DNA of 64,000 nt from Ampelocalamus luodianensis (taxonomy: Eukaryota > Streptophyta > Magnoliopsida > Poales > Poaceae). Location of the stretch: NCBI GenBank assembly GCA_036346255.1, contig CM070632.1, positions 53,394,896 through 53,458,895 on the forward strand. The letters are read 5' to 3'. Under the pieces are notes generated by a model, which worked only from the letters and a program-made list of their open reading frames with translations, did no database searches and was not told the origin of the DNA. Made by a program: the position numbers and the translations under genes. Position 1 is the stretch's first letter. Every line of letters begins with the position of its first letter. Positions 34,505 through 45,021 of the stretch are shown here, piece after piece.

Positions 34505-35812
34505 ATTCGCTTGGTATGCGTCGACATGCCCGAGTCCCTAGGAGGTGATCGAGCACAAAGCTAGCTCTCCACCTAACAAGAAACTGCTCAAGCAAAAGTC
34601 GAGGCGTTTTGCACGATCGGAAGGAGGCAATCCACTGGAGATCGACAAGCTTCTCAAGGCTGGGTTTATTCGTGAAGTCGACCACCTAGAGTGGCTCGCC
34701 AATCCTGTAATTGTTAGAAAAGCCAATAAGAAGTGACGAATGTGTATTGACTTTACAGATCTTAATAAAGCTTGTCTCAAGGATGACTTTTCCCTTCCAC
34801 GCATTGATCAACTTGTAGACTCTACTTTCGGGTGTGAGTTGTTAAGTTTTTTAGATGCGTACTCAAGGTACCACCAGATTAATATGAGTAAAGATGATGA
34901 AGAGAAAACTTCATTCATCACTCCATATGGCACTTACTGTTATGTAAAGATGTCATTTGGTCTAAAAAACATTGGTGCAACTTTTCAAAGACTGATGCAA
35001 AAACCTTTAATCCACATATAGGTCAAAATCTAGAAGCCTATGTTGATGATCTAGTCGTAAAGAGCATCAACGCTCGCGATCACATTCCAAACCTACATGA
35101 AACTTTCAATAACTTAAGAAGGCATAGCCTTAAGTTAAATCCAGAAAAGTGTGTGTTCGAAGTTTCTTCTGGTAAGCTTCTTAGATTCCTAGTTTCGGCT
35201 AGAGGTATTTAAGCAAATCAAGTAAAAATTTCGACCATCGTTCAGATGTGCCCTCTGACCACAAAGAAGGAAATCCAGAAACTAACTGGTTGTATGGAAG
35301 TGCTAAGTCGTTTCATAGTATTTGTTAGGTGAAAAGGATTACCTTTCTTCAAGCTTCTTCGAAAGCACAGAAGTTTCGAGTGGATTAAAGAGGCAAACGA
35401 TGCCTTTGGAGAACTCAAGAAGTATCTTATGAGTCCCCCAATTTCAGGCCCACAAAGTGGTCGTATCAACCGGATATCCCCTTGGTGGTCGTTCTCGGAA
35501 ACAGGGAATCATCAGGATGAATAGCAAAATGGGCAGTCTAGCTTGGGGTATTCGACCTCCATTTCATCTCAAGAACAACAATCAAGTCACAGGCAATAGC
35601 TGAATTCATTGCAAAATGGACGAGTTCGAACACCACGACGAGTGGATAATGTACTTTGACGGTTCCTTGATGCTAAAAGGCTTGGGGTTGGAGTCATCCT
35701 AATATCCCCTACTGGAGAACACACCAAATACGCTATTCAGTTAAACTTTACTGCTACAAACAATGTGGTAGAATACGAAGGTTTACTAGTAGGACTCCGA
35801 GCAGCCTGATGA
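34505..35812 (+). pseudogene. Ty3/gypsy Tat-lineage RT-RNase H fragment
   Basis: Reverse transcriptase is readable: KAGFIREVDHLEWLANPV, then CIDFTDLNKAC (34740), DDFSLPRIDQLVDST, SFLDAYSRYHQI, TYCYVKMSFGLKNIGATFQ and the catalytic AYVDDLVVKS (35038-35067). After thumb and connection traces come the first motifs of RNase H, YFDGSLMLKGLG (35652-35690) and NNVVEYEGLL. These match the Tat/Retand branch (RIRE2-like in rice). Several stops (34734, 35210, 35330) and frameshifts make it dead. Protease, gag, integrase and LTRs are not present. Confidence 0.85.
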
Positions 35813-36413
35813 GGACATCAACCCTTTGGATACGACCGCTACTCCACCTCCAACCGGGCTACTCGGTTGCATCAGACTACTCGAACGGGCCGACGACGAT
35901 GAATTTACTTCACTTATATCTGGTGCTGCGACACCTCACATTGGGTCGAAGGCCTTGTATCAATTATTGGGTCCAACAGACAGCCATCACTTTAGGGTAT
36001 TTGGGTCGGCCACCTTCCTAGCCCATATGGCCACCTAGGGTTTGGGGGGTGCTGTTCATGTAGCACTATTCATGTGTGAACAGTGCTACCGCCCCTCCCT
36101 CTTCCTCCCTTAAGTAGTGGCCACTTCCCCTCTAGTTCGGCGGATTTTGTTTAGTTAAAAGTTAGCTTCCATGCAACTTCATGTATTAGCTTGTGTGACT
36201 AGACCAACCATAATACCGCCTCAAAATCCCAATTTATCAAGTATTTCATTCATATTCATAATTTCATATTGCTTATTTATCTTGTTCTTGCGTGCTTCTT
36301 CGGTGTATGCAGGAATCGATCTTCGTGATCATGTCAACCAGGTATTCGTGCACGATTGATAATGATTTGTCAAGCAGTTCAGCGATTGTGTGATTTTGAG
36401 CCTTGCAAGTTCA

Positions 36414-36414
<1 letters not shown>
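35813..36414. other. Unassigned sequence before the AT repeat
   Basis: A 70-codon open frame (35826-36038) has no recognised family. 36044-36130 contains GTTCATGTAGCACTATTCAT and its partial inverse GTGTGAACAGTGCTAC, a small imperfect palindrome, then a TTAAGTAGTGG promoter-like run. Possibly an LTR remnant. Nothing firm can be said. Confidence 0.3.

Positions 36415-36482
<68 letters not shown>
36415..36482. repeat. (TA)n microsatellite, about 34 units
   Basis: Uninterrupted TA dinucleotides. With the (TA)n at 36576-36593 it forms the left border of the endogenous virus. Endogenous tungro-like sequences in rice are known to sit between AT-dinucleotide tracts. Confidence 0.95.
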
Positions 36483-36485
<3 letters not shown>

Positions 36486-36575
36486 ATCTACCGATCTGTT
36501 ACTCGAGTGCTCTACGCCATACTTCTCATTTCTCAAGCAATTTTTTGACTTTGTAACTTTAAAAGATTCAGGGTT

Positions 36576-36593
36576 TATATATATATATATATA
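36576..36593. repeat. (TA)n tract at the left viral junction
   Basis: Nine TA units directly before the first virus-derived base (about 36595). It matches the (AT)n at 44697-44729 on the right side, so the virus DNA lies between two AT tracts. Confidence 0.85.
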
Positions 36594-36829
36594 AGAGGTT
36601 TAGGTTATTGAAAAGACTCTGATTAAACAGTAACTTTGAATATTATCTTTTTAACATCATTGAAAAATTAAAATATTTGAACCTAGAAGTCACTTCCGGG
36701 AAAAATATCAATACAAAAGATAATATCAATATAAAGTGCAGATTAAACCCTTCGAAGAACATAGTTGGCATACTCAACACACCAGCTAAACTTGCTTGTT
36801 GATCTTCTTTATAACTTTTATATAACTTG

Positions 36830-37440
36830 GGAAAAAGACAAGACGAATTGGAATTGAAGTTAGAAAGGTTACATAAAGAACACAGTCAATTAATCGACAA
36901 ATATTCGCTCATAAATAATAATATAAACTTAGTCCTACAAATATTAGAAGAAGGTAAGATACAATAAAATAAAAATATTCAAAACAGTGATTATATTAAA
37001 GAAGAAGTTGCTCTAATATACAAGAAGCTTGATCCTTTACTTAATAACAGTTCTGCTAAAACTTTAAGACCTTTAGAAAACCCAAAAGACTTAGATCAAG
37101 AAGTGGTAAAAATTAAGAATTTATTAGAAGAAGTTAAAACCTTGATTCTCTCTTAGTTATATGTTAAAATACAAAGAAGCTTTACAAGAAACAGAAAAAT
37201 ATCTTGTGCATCCTATCGGTTTCTCCAACTACGAATCACCTAAAGAAGATTCAAAAGTAATAATAAAACAAAATAATACTATCATTCAATTATTAGTAAG
37301 AATTCTGAATAAAATTGAGACTGAAGAAAGAAATAAAGAAATTGTGCTAGCCTCATCAGGTTTAGTCACATCTTCCAAAGTCATAAATTCGGAAAGATGG
37401 ATTTATTTAACGGCTTCAGTAGAGGTGAAAATACACTCTA
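36830..37440 (+). pseudogene. Duplicated viral ORF1/ORF2 region, inverted copy
   Basis: A plus-strand copy of the minus-strand segment 41700-41106. The first half is a coiled-coil-like frame (ELKLERLHKEHNQLIDKYS near 36853) with a stop at 36965. The second half (37161-37445) encodes a 94-residue frame with KEALQETEKYLVHPIGFSNY and NNTIIQLLVRILNKIETEE. Position between leader and ORF3 fits tungrovirus ORF1 and ORF2 (the latter virion-associated); exact identity is inferred. It ends at a junction with an 18-bp tandem duplication. Confidence 0.65.
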
Positions 37441-37450
37441 TTTAATAAAA

Positions 37451-37486
37451 GGTGTTTTAATATCGTGAGGTGTTTTAATATCGTGA
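37451..37486. repeat. 18-bp perfect tandem duplication at a viral rearrangement junction
   Basis: GGTGTTTTAATATCGTGA occurs twice in a row, exactly where the plus-oriented copy meets the minus-oriented protease end. Short templated duplications like this are a usual trace of error-prone end joining. Confidence 0.9.
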
Positions 37487-37496
37487 CGCTTCATAG

Positions 37497-38015
37497 CTAT
37501 TTGTTCAATATTTGCACATAATTCGTTTTTATTTTTATTTCAGGGAATTTGTTGTTTTGAAGATTAACATTAGAAATTTCTAAGTTTTCTTTGGATTCGT
37601 GATGAAGGGGTCTCACCACGCCGCTCTTCCAAATACTATCTTGATACTGAATGAACGTGATTCCTTGTTCATGTATAATTGTAGTTTGTAGTGATTGTTG
37701 TAAAAATCTAAGACCTATTATCATATCTTCATTTATCATTGATAAGTCTCTTATTGTAATTTCATCTATTGTATATTTTGTATTATTTATATATATTTCA
37801 ATATTATAAGCCAAATTATTATGGACTTTTTTTATTCCTGACATATCTGTGGATATTTCTGCTTTATTATCATCTATTGTTTGAACTATATCAGGACATT
37901 TCATGAGATATTTGCTATGGATGATATTTTTTGCACATCTTGTATCTACTAAAGCTAATATTTTAAAAATAATGTTTGGCTTTAGTTTTATTTTTACTGG
38001 GATTCTTATTCCCAA
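37497..38015 (-). pseudogene. Viral aspartic protease region of ORF3
   Basis: A 172-residue frame of pepsin-like retroviral protease type: a beta-rich start (IRIPVKIKLKPNIIFKILAL), the active-site region ALVDTRCAKNIIH, and the later hydrophobic segment DMIIGLRFLQ that normally packs near the active site. The catalytic triad reads D-T-R where D-T-G is the rule, so the glycine is lost. The frame ends at the rearrangement junction. The reverse transcriptase that should follow is absent. Confidence 0.75.
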
Positions 38016-38289
38016 AACATCTTTAAAGGGTAATTTTACTATATATTTATTTTCAAGATTAGTTATTGTATTATTTAACTGAGTTATTTTAGCCCCTTTG
38101 TTATCTTTTAATATTATAGTTTGTTCTTTGAACTCAGTATTTTCTAAAATTTCTTCTTCATGTGGCTTATTTATTTGATTGTTTAGTTCTTCTATTTTAA
38201 CTTCTAGATTATTAATCCTGTTTTCTAATATTCTAACTCTATGGACAATATTCTTTCTTCGATTCTAATTCTATTTCTTTTTCAAAATT

Positions 38290-39650
38290 TGATTTTTGCC
38301 TTTAGACATGAAGAGCATGCTTGTTTTAGACATAGACTACAAGTAGCTCTATTTTCTTGACTTGGATAATATATACAAAAGGCACATTTTATATTATAAT
38401 CTCCTTTTCCTTTGATCCAATCATGTTCACAGCCTACTTGGTCCATCATTTCAACTCTTAAACCATTTAGTTCATCTATTAAATCTAATTCATCATTGCT
38501 TGACTCATATTCTTCTTCATTGTTCTCAATTTCTTCTGTTTCAATTATTGAATATATTGATTCATCGTCCTTTATTTGGTCATCACATACTAATATATTT
38601 TCATTTATACTATCTATTATTAAAACTCTTTCTTGTTCTTCATATTTACTAGAATATCTTTTCGATCTTTATTAGGACAAGTTGTACTTAAATGATCGGG
38701 AATTGCATATAAAACATCTACAAGTTTTATCATAATTCTTTCTAGGATCATAGCGCTTACATTCCTTCTATGTAAATATGGACTTCTATTATCGATCTTT
38801 TAGAAAGAATCTTTTCTTAGTCTTATAACCTTTATTTCGAGGTTTTGATATTTTTATTTGTAGATTTCTCTTCTCCATAAGTTAAAGGTATTTGGACTAT
38901 CTTATTGCAAAAATTATAGTCTGCATATTTCATAGATCTTTGAGCTTGTATACTTGTACATATCTTTTTAATTGTTTAAAGACAAAAGTTATAGCTTGAG
39001 ATATATTAAGGACCGAACCTTGAGTTTCTTTTTATATTCTTCATATATCATACTTCCTAATGGATCGTAATTTGTTAAAATATCTATCAACTATACTTAT
39101 GTTGTAGCCTTGTTAGGCAGTAGTAGCATTATATAGATAATGTTGTGAAAATTCTTTTATTCCTTTCCAATTGGTTAATGTTAATTTTTCTATTTCTTTT
39201 AACCTTTCATTCTGTAAAAGTAGTACATCCTAATTCTGGATCTTCTGCTATAATGATATTTGATATCATATTTGCAAAATTATATGGATTACTACCTGCT
39301 CTTTTTAATTCTTCATAAAGACCTTGATTTTTTTTCTACCCATTGTTCCCATAAAACTTTTACAGATTCTCCTAGAAATATTTCTAAGTATGTTATCATA
39401 TCTTCAACTTTATTTCCTATATTGTGCTGATTTTGCATATATTTTTGCACTATTAAGCCTTTCCATATGCTTATAATATTTGGCCAATCTATAGGGTCAT
39501 GTGCAGCTAAGTTAAGAATAGCACCATCACTCTTATAATTTTGGAATTTCACTGCTTTTTCAAACTCTCTTCTCCTTGATCCCATATGTCTATATTGTCC
39601 AGGGATATAATTATATGAGTAATCTTCTTTTTCTGGCGATCAAGTTCCTG
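38290..39650 (-). pseudogene. Viral coat protein region of ORF3 with cysteine motifs
   Basis: The capsid part (39585-39313) includes NLAAHDPIDWPNIISIWK and a downstream helix-rich segment. Toward 38760-38680 is a broken CCHC knuckle (CRCFIC, then PDHLSTTCPN after a frameshift). At about 38385-38310 is CAFC, 11 residues, CSLC, four residues, CSSC. This C-x2-C-x11-C-x2-C-x4-C-x2-C spacing is the second cysteine motif characteristic of badnavirus and tungrovirus coat proteins. Acidic stretches lie around 38420-38660. The reading frame is interrupted several times. Confidence 0.75.
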
Positions 39651-41127
39651 CCATTCTAGATGGTCTTTCCATTTCTCCTTCATTTTTGACTGAACTATCC
39701 CCATATTTTCTTTTCTTTCCTGTTTCTACTTCCATGGCTTCTATAGCATTATCTACTTTCATTGTTATGTTCAGAGGTATTTGTAATTTCTTCTTCAATG
39801 CATATTTCATTTTCTAATTTATTTTCTTCTTCATAGCTTTCTAATAGTAATTTTTCATTTGTTTCCCATTGCTCTTCTTCACTTACTATTTGTTCTGCTT
39901 TAGTATCTATCTTTTTTACTTCTTTGATATTATTTTTAATTTCGCCTTCATTGGTACATTTATTATTATTACTTTGTATTTTTGAATTTTTAATTTCAAT
40001 TGCTAATTTCTATCCTTTTTAACTTTTTAATCAGATATTTCTCGAGAAAAATATATTTCTTTTCTCTTATAGGTGCCATTCACATTTCCATGTATTATTA
40101 TATTCGTTTTCACTTTTTAATTTGTTTTCACAATGTTTTATTTCACTATCTAAATCTAATTTTTCCATAAATTGCATAACAATCGTGTCTTCTATTATCT
40201 TCAATATCTTGTTCAGATATAATCGAGTCTAAATCGCCTAAGGCTCTAGTTTTATAATTTGTAAATCTAATACTTTTGCTTCCATTATTATTTTGATAGT
40301 TTATATAATCATTGGGTTGTTTTAAAACCCTATTTTCTATAAAATTGCTTATATTCCATTCTTCTCCGCCTTTCTTTCTTCAACCAATTTTAAGGGACTC
40401 ATGAATTTTATTCCTTTAGATTGCATTTTTTCAATTACGTCATTTACATTTACCTTATATTTAGATCCACTATTGTTAGTTAATCTTCCTATGAATTCTA
40501 TGCTTACTAATAAATTTGTTCGTTTAAAATCTTCATATCCTTTAGTTTGGAATCCAAAACTCATTTTTTCAATGAATTTTTTATAGGCATCATTAAATCT
40601 GGAGCTATATAAGTTATTAAATTATTTTCATTCATATCTCCTTCTATGAATCCTAATGTCGCTTTGTTTACTGCGTCCTATCTTTTATCTAATAAGGATA
40701 TTAAGACTTTTGTTCCTAATTTTTTCCTTGTCATACCCTTTATTCCTATAATATACATTCCTTGATGTATATATTTATAACCTGAATATTTTAACCCATT
40801 TTCAATTTGTTTACTCACAATTCTTAATTCAACTGGTTGTGTCAAAACACTTAATTCAATTTCTCTAGATATTCTATATAATCCAGTTTTGCTTTCAAAC
40901 ATACCCATACGATATATCTGCTGAGGTTTTATTTTTCTTAAAATATCCTTTTGATATCTTTCTAGATCTTTTTCTATGTCTGCAATCTTTTATAGATTAT
41001 CAATATCTTCACTTTTACATCTTAACTTATCTATTAAAGTTATAGGTCTAGCATCTTTATTTACTATTTCGAGTGTGTTATCTCTTCTACTGAAGTCTTT
41101 AGATAAGTCCATCTTTCCGAATTTATA
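39651..41127 (-). pseudogene. N-terminal and movement-protein region of viral ORF3
   Basis: ORF3 opens near 41113 (MDLSKDFSRRDNTLEIVNK). A movement-protein-like segment lies at 40908-40678, with KTGLYRISREIELSVLTQPV and GMYIIGIKGMTRKKLGTKV, followed by 40564-40349. This is the place and style of the 30K-superfamily movement domain in caulimovirids. 39651-40340 is a low-complexity Glu/Asn/Lys-rich linker with stops. The region has stops (for example near 40990 and 40680) and shifts. Confidence 0.65.
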
Positions 41128-41700
41128 GCTTTAGAAGATGTGACTAAACCTGATGAGGCTAGCACAATTTCTTTATTTCTTTCTTCAGTCTCAATTTTAT
41201 TCAGAATTCTTACTAATAATTGAATGATAGTATTATTTTATCTTATTATTACTTTTGAATCTTCTTTAGGTGATTCGTAGTTGGAGAAACCGATAGGATG
41301 CACAAGATATTTTTCTGTTTCTTGTAAAGCTTCTTTGTATTTTAACATATAACTAAGAGAGAATCAAAGTTTTAACTTCTTCTAATAAATTCTTAATTTT
41401 TACCACTTCTTGATCTAAGTCTTTTGGGTTTTCTAAAGGTCTTAAAGTTTTAGCAGAATCATATTAAGTAAAGGATCAAGCTTCTTGTATATTAGAGCAA
41501 CTTCTTCTTTAATATAATCACTGTTTTGAATATTTTTATTTTGTTGTATCTTACCTTCTTCTAATATTTGTAAGACTAAGTTTATATTATTATTTATGAG
41601 CGAATATTTGTCGATTAATTGATTGTGTTCTTTATGTAACCTTTCTAACTTCAATTCCAATTGCCTTGTCTTTTCCCCAAGTTATATAAAAGTTATAAAG
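41128..41700 (-). pseudogene. Viral ORF1/ORF2 region
   Basis: Counterpart of the plus copy at 36830-37440. 41660-41442 holds the coiled-coil-like frame (LERLHKEHNQLIDKYSLINN). The continuation (ENPKDLDQEVVKIKNLLEEV) is shifted in frame. The ORF2-like frame starts near 41350 and overlaps the ORF3 start at about 41113. The two copies differ at scattered sites, including a stop at 36965 in the plus copy where this copy reads through (IQQNKN), so the duplication is old or was made from different molecules. Confidence 0.65.
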
Positions 41701-41904
41701 AAGATCAACAAGCAAGTTTAACTGTTGTGTTGAGTATGCCAACTATGTTCTTCTCAAGGGTTTAATCTGCACTTTATATTGATATTATCTTTGTATTGAT
41801 ATTTTTCCAGTGACTTCTAGGTTCAAATATTTTAATTTTTCAATGATGTTAAAAAGATAATATTCAAAGTTACTTGCTTAATCGAGTCTTTTCAATAACC
41901 TAAA

Positions 41905-41915
41905 CCTCGATACCA
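41905..41915 (-). promoter_or_regulatory. Possible viral tRNA-Met primer-binding site
   Basis: The minus strand reads TGGTATCGAGG just before the ORF1 side of the leader, close to the TGGTATCAGAG used by plant pararetroviruses. Its position at the leader/ORF1 boundary is as expected. The match is imperfect. Confidence 0.45.
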
Positions 41916-41927
41916 TTAAGAGGTTTA

Positions 41928-43180
41928 TGTTGAGTGTATTACTTAAGTAAATCATGAATATAAATTGCTATTCAAATGATTAAAAGATAATTAAAATTAA
42001 AATATTCAAATATTAATAAAAACAAATATTAAATAATATAACAAGATATTTCTTTGAGAGATTTTATCTCTTAGCTCGTAATATATTCACAAATATATAG
42101 GATACCAAGATTGATTTTGATATAAGATGAATAATATGCGTTCTAAATATTCAAAGTTTATGTATTGAATATGCTTTTGATATTTATGAGTATGAAAGTG
42201 ATATATATAGTGGTTTAAACCACCAAGTATGCTATAATTTGTAATTAGTAATATTCTGATTTGGTGAATAGTATTCGTGAATAATGTGAATAGTATTCAT
42301 GAATAGTGTGAATAGTATTCGTGAATAATGTGAATAGTATTATGAATAGTATTTTTTATTTTTATCTTTATCTCAGGATCTTGCAGGTTGACGAAACCAA
42401 TATGACGGCCGGTTTTGTGCAGAGGTTGTAAAGTCCTACTCGGTACTCACCATATTTCTTGCTAATTTGCTTCAGAAGTGGCTAAACTTTTTTTTTAAAA
42501 CGTTCTTAGTTATGGTCATATGAGGTAATTTTTTATCGTCACTTCAGGCAGTTCCACCCGAAGTGAACACTTCTCTACGGCCTAATGTTCACACCACCCA
42601 TACAGGGAACTCTGCCCATAAAAGAGGAATTTACTGAACTATCACTTTGAGGGTCTCTATAGAGTCCTTAGCATAAAACCTTGCCTCATATGAATAAACT
42701 AAGAAAACTCAAGAATATTCAAAACCACTTCATTTCTACAAACATAGCTTACATATGGTTTTCCCTTTCGGGAAACCCGACAATTAACAACAAAGATAGA
42801 GGTTACCTTGTACAGAGAATATTACAAACTCTGGATGATTATATTTTACAGTGGAGTCTTACTACTAAAACACTGAAAGAGAGAGCACTATTGTGGAAGG
42901 CTAATGCTAACTCTTGCTCTGTGTTTCTCTTTTCTTCTTCTCCTTTCTTGGCTGGTGATCACCTTTTATAGCGTCGAGAGAAGCTGGAAGAATCGTCTCC
43001 TGAGTCTTCATGAGCCTCCAACCTTTATTTTCTTAAGCAAGTACCTAGGCTATTATAGCCTTAGGGTAGTATAGATTATGTATACAACATCGACATCTAA
43101 AAGACAAATTGAAGGCCTTATGATGTTTCATGATAGCCTTCATAGGTAGGTTGAACGTGTCCTTGGCATGAGTGTCTCAT
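41928..43180 (-). repeat. Left arm of the large viral inverted repeat (promoter plus leader)
   Basis: Matches 43440-44697 in reverse complement over about 1.25 kb. For example, the 96-residue frame at 42681-42971 (plus) and its counterpart at 43922-43632 (minus) differ at only a handful of residues. It includes a series of GAATAGTATTCGTGAATAA-type short repeats (42260-42350). The arms represent the viral intergenic promoter and leader. Confidence 0.9.
42964..42970 (-). promoter_or_regulatory. Viral TATA box, left arm
   Basis: The minus strand reads GCTATAAAAGG, followed downstream by a purine-rich leader start. It points toward ORF1-ORF3 in the minus direction. Its twin is at 43633. Confidence 0.6.
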
Positions 43181-43470
43181 AGTACTTTTGTCGGTTTATT
43201 GTGCACAATTTTCTTGCTTGGTAAAGATGGATAATCTTTACCAAGCAAGAAAATTGTGCATTATAAATCGACAGTATTATGAGACACTCATGCCATGACA
43301 CGCCCACCTACCTATGATAGGTAGGTGGAACGTGTCCTTGGCATGAGTGTCTCATAGTACTTTTGTCGGTTTCCATATTTACCAAGCAAGAAAATTATGC
43401 ACCATAAACCGACAAAAGTACTATGAGACACTCATGCCAAGGACACGTTCTACCTATCTATGAAGGCTAT
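43180..43470. repeat. Two consecutive palindromes at the centre of the inverted repeat
   Basis: First palindrome: CATAGTACTTTTGTCGG...TTTTCTTGCTTGGTAAAGA, a short centre, then TCTTTACCAAGCAAGAAAAT...TCGACAGTATTATGAGAC (about 43165-43290). Second: GGCATGAGTGTCTCATAGTA...GTCGG, a centre with TTTACCAAGCAAGAAAATTA, then CCGACAAAAGTACTATGAGA...CATGCCAAGGACACG (about 43335-43450). A third small palindrome, CCTACCTATGATAGGTAGG, lies at 43307-43325. These are repeated foldbacks of the same sequence upstream of the promoter. Confidence 0.85.
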
Positions 43471-44695
43471 CATGAAACATCAGAAGGTCTTCAATTTGTC
43501 TTTTAGATGTCGATGTTGTACACATAATCTATACTACCCTAAGGCTATAATAGCCTAGGTACTTGCTTAAGAAAATAAAGGTTGGAGGCTCATGAAGACT
43601 CAGGAGACGATTCTTCCAGCTTCTCTCGACGCTATAAAAAGAGATCACCAGCCAAGAAAGGAGAAGAAGAAAAGAGAAACACAGAGCAAGAGTTAGCATT
43701 AGCCTTCCACAATAGTGCTCTCTCTTTCAGTGTTTTAGTAGTAAGACTCCACTGTAAAATATAATCATCCAGAGTTTGTAATATTCTCTGTACAAGGTAA
43801 CATCTATCTTTGTCGTTAATTGTCGGGTTTCCCGAAAGGGAAAACCATATGTAAACTATGTTTGTGGAAATGAAGTGGTTTTGAATATTCTTGAGTTTTC
43901 TTAGTTTATTCATATGAGACAATGTTTTATGCTAAGGACTCTATAGAGACCCTCAAAGCAGAGTTCAGAATTCCCCTTTATGGGCAGAGTTCCTCAGATG
44001 GGTGGTGTGAACATTAGGTCAGAGAAGTGTTCTTCTGTGGAACCGCTCAAGTGACAATAAAAATTACCTCATATGATCATAACTAAGAACGTTAAAAAAA
44101 GCTTAGCCACTCTCAAGCAAATTAGCAAGAAATATGGTGAGTACCGAGTAGGACTTTACAACCCTCTGCACAAAACCTGTCATATTGGTTTCGCTAACCC
44201 GCAAGATCCTCGAGATAAAGATAAAAATAAAAATAAAAATATTATTCATAATACTATTCACATTATTCACGAATACTATTCACACTATTCATGAATACTA
44301 TTCACATTATTCACAAATACTATTCACACTATTCACACTATTCACGAATACTATTCACCAAATCAGAATATTACTAATTACAAATTATAGCATACTTGGT
44401 GGTTTAAACCACTATATATATCACTTTCATACTCATAAATATCAAAAGCATATTCAATACATAAACTTTGAATATTTAGAACGCATATCATTCATCTTAT
44501 ATCAAAATCAGTCTTGGTATCCTATATATTTGTGAATATATTCTGAGCTAAGAGATAAAATCTCTCAGCAAATATCTTGTTATATTATTTAATATTTATT
44601 TTTATTAATATTTGAATATTTTAATTTTTAATTATCTTTTTAATCATTTGAATAGCAATTTATATTCCGCAGTTTTACTTCGTAATACACTCAGC

Positions 44696-44697
<2 letters not shown>
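43440..44697 (+). repeat. Right arm of the large viral inverted repeat (promoter plus leader)
   Basis: Reverse complement of 41928-43180. Carries its own TATA box facing right, the GAATACTATTCAC repeats (44250-44360), the palindrome GGTGGTTTAAACCAC (44398-44412), and ends at the AT tract. Confidence 0.9.
43633..43640 (+). promoter_or_regulatory. Viral TATA box, right arm
   Basis: GCTATAAAAAGAG in plus orientation, about 660 bp from the oppositely directed copy at 42964-42970. The two viral promoters are divergent, back to back. Confidence 0.6.

Positions 44698-44729
<32 letters not shown>
44697..44729. repeat. (AT)n tract at the right viral junction
   Basis: About 16 AT units directly after the last virus-derived base. 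It is the partner of the AT tracts at 36415 and 36576. Confidence 0.9.
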
Positions 44730-44730
<1 letters not shown>

Positions 44731-44747
44731 TTGTAATGTAATCTAAC

Positions 44748-45016
44748 TGTTGTTAATAGGGAGTGTACCGTAGCCTTAGTCTACTCTAAATAGAGAATTG
44801 GTATTAGTTAGTTACCAACACACACTTGTACCATCCAATATACTATATGTTCTATGTAAAGTTTTCGTTTGTTTTTTGTGATACTTGTAAGACGTGGGAT
44901 TGTGGCACAATTGATGTCTTTTCTATTAATTATGAGGGGTATATACACACCCACACATGAGCTACATGGGCCATGTGAGCCAGCCATATACAATAGACTA
45001 GCAACTCTATACAATA
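44748..45016 (+). mobile_element. Possible small solo LTR, TSD CTAAC
   Basis: 269 bp opening TGTTGTTAATAGGG, with a CTCTAAATAGAGAATTGG promoter-like stretch, flanked by CTAAC at 44743-44747 and 45017-45021. The 3' end is ACAATA and not the usual CA, so the call is tentative. The size would suit a short Copia LTR. Confidence 0.45.
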
Positions 45017-45021
45017 CTAAC

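Larger units (their letters stand above)
36595..44697 (-). other. Endogenous tungro-like pararetrovirus locus (Caulimoviridae), rearranged
   Basis: About 8.1 kb of virus-derived DNA between AT repeats. In minus orientation: promoter and leader (43180-41928), primer-site region (near 41910), ORF1 and ORF2 (41700-41120), then ORF3 with movement, coat and protease parts (41127-37497). Two inverted duplications frame this: the primer-site-to-ORF3-start segment recurs in plus orientation at 36595-37440, and the promoter/leader recurs in plus orientation at 43440-44697. Reverse transcriptase, RNase H and ORF4 are not seen. Stops and shifts interrupt every long frame, so the locus cannot make virus. 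Assignment rests on gene order, the cysteine motif and AT-repeat flanks. Confidence 0.85.

Noticed and set aside
36044..36180. Possible independent LTR or promoter
   Set aside because: Small palindrome and TATA-like run only; no ends or target duplication could be found.
38412..38675. Plus-strand 87-codon frame rich in Ser
   Set aside because: It is the complement of the acidic Glu/Asp-rich part of the viral coat region on the minus strand.
42681..42971. 96-codon frame present in both arms of the viral inverted repeat as a real gene
   Set aside because: It reads antisense across the viral TATA box and leader. Conservation reflects recent duplication, not coding constraint.
43145..43470. Direct and inverted repeats resembling a CRISPR-like array or a MITE
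   Set aside because: The repeats are foldbacks of a single viral promoter-upstream sequence with no regular spacers and no target duplications.
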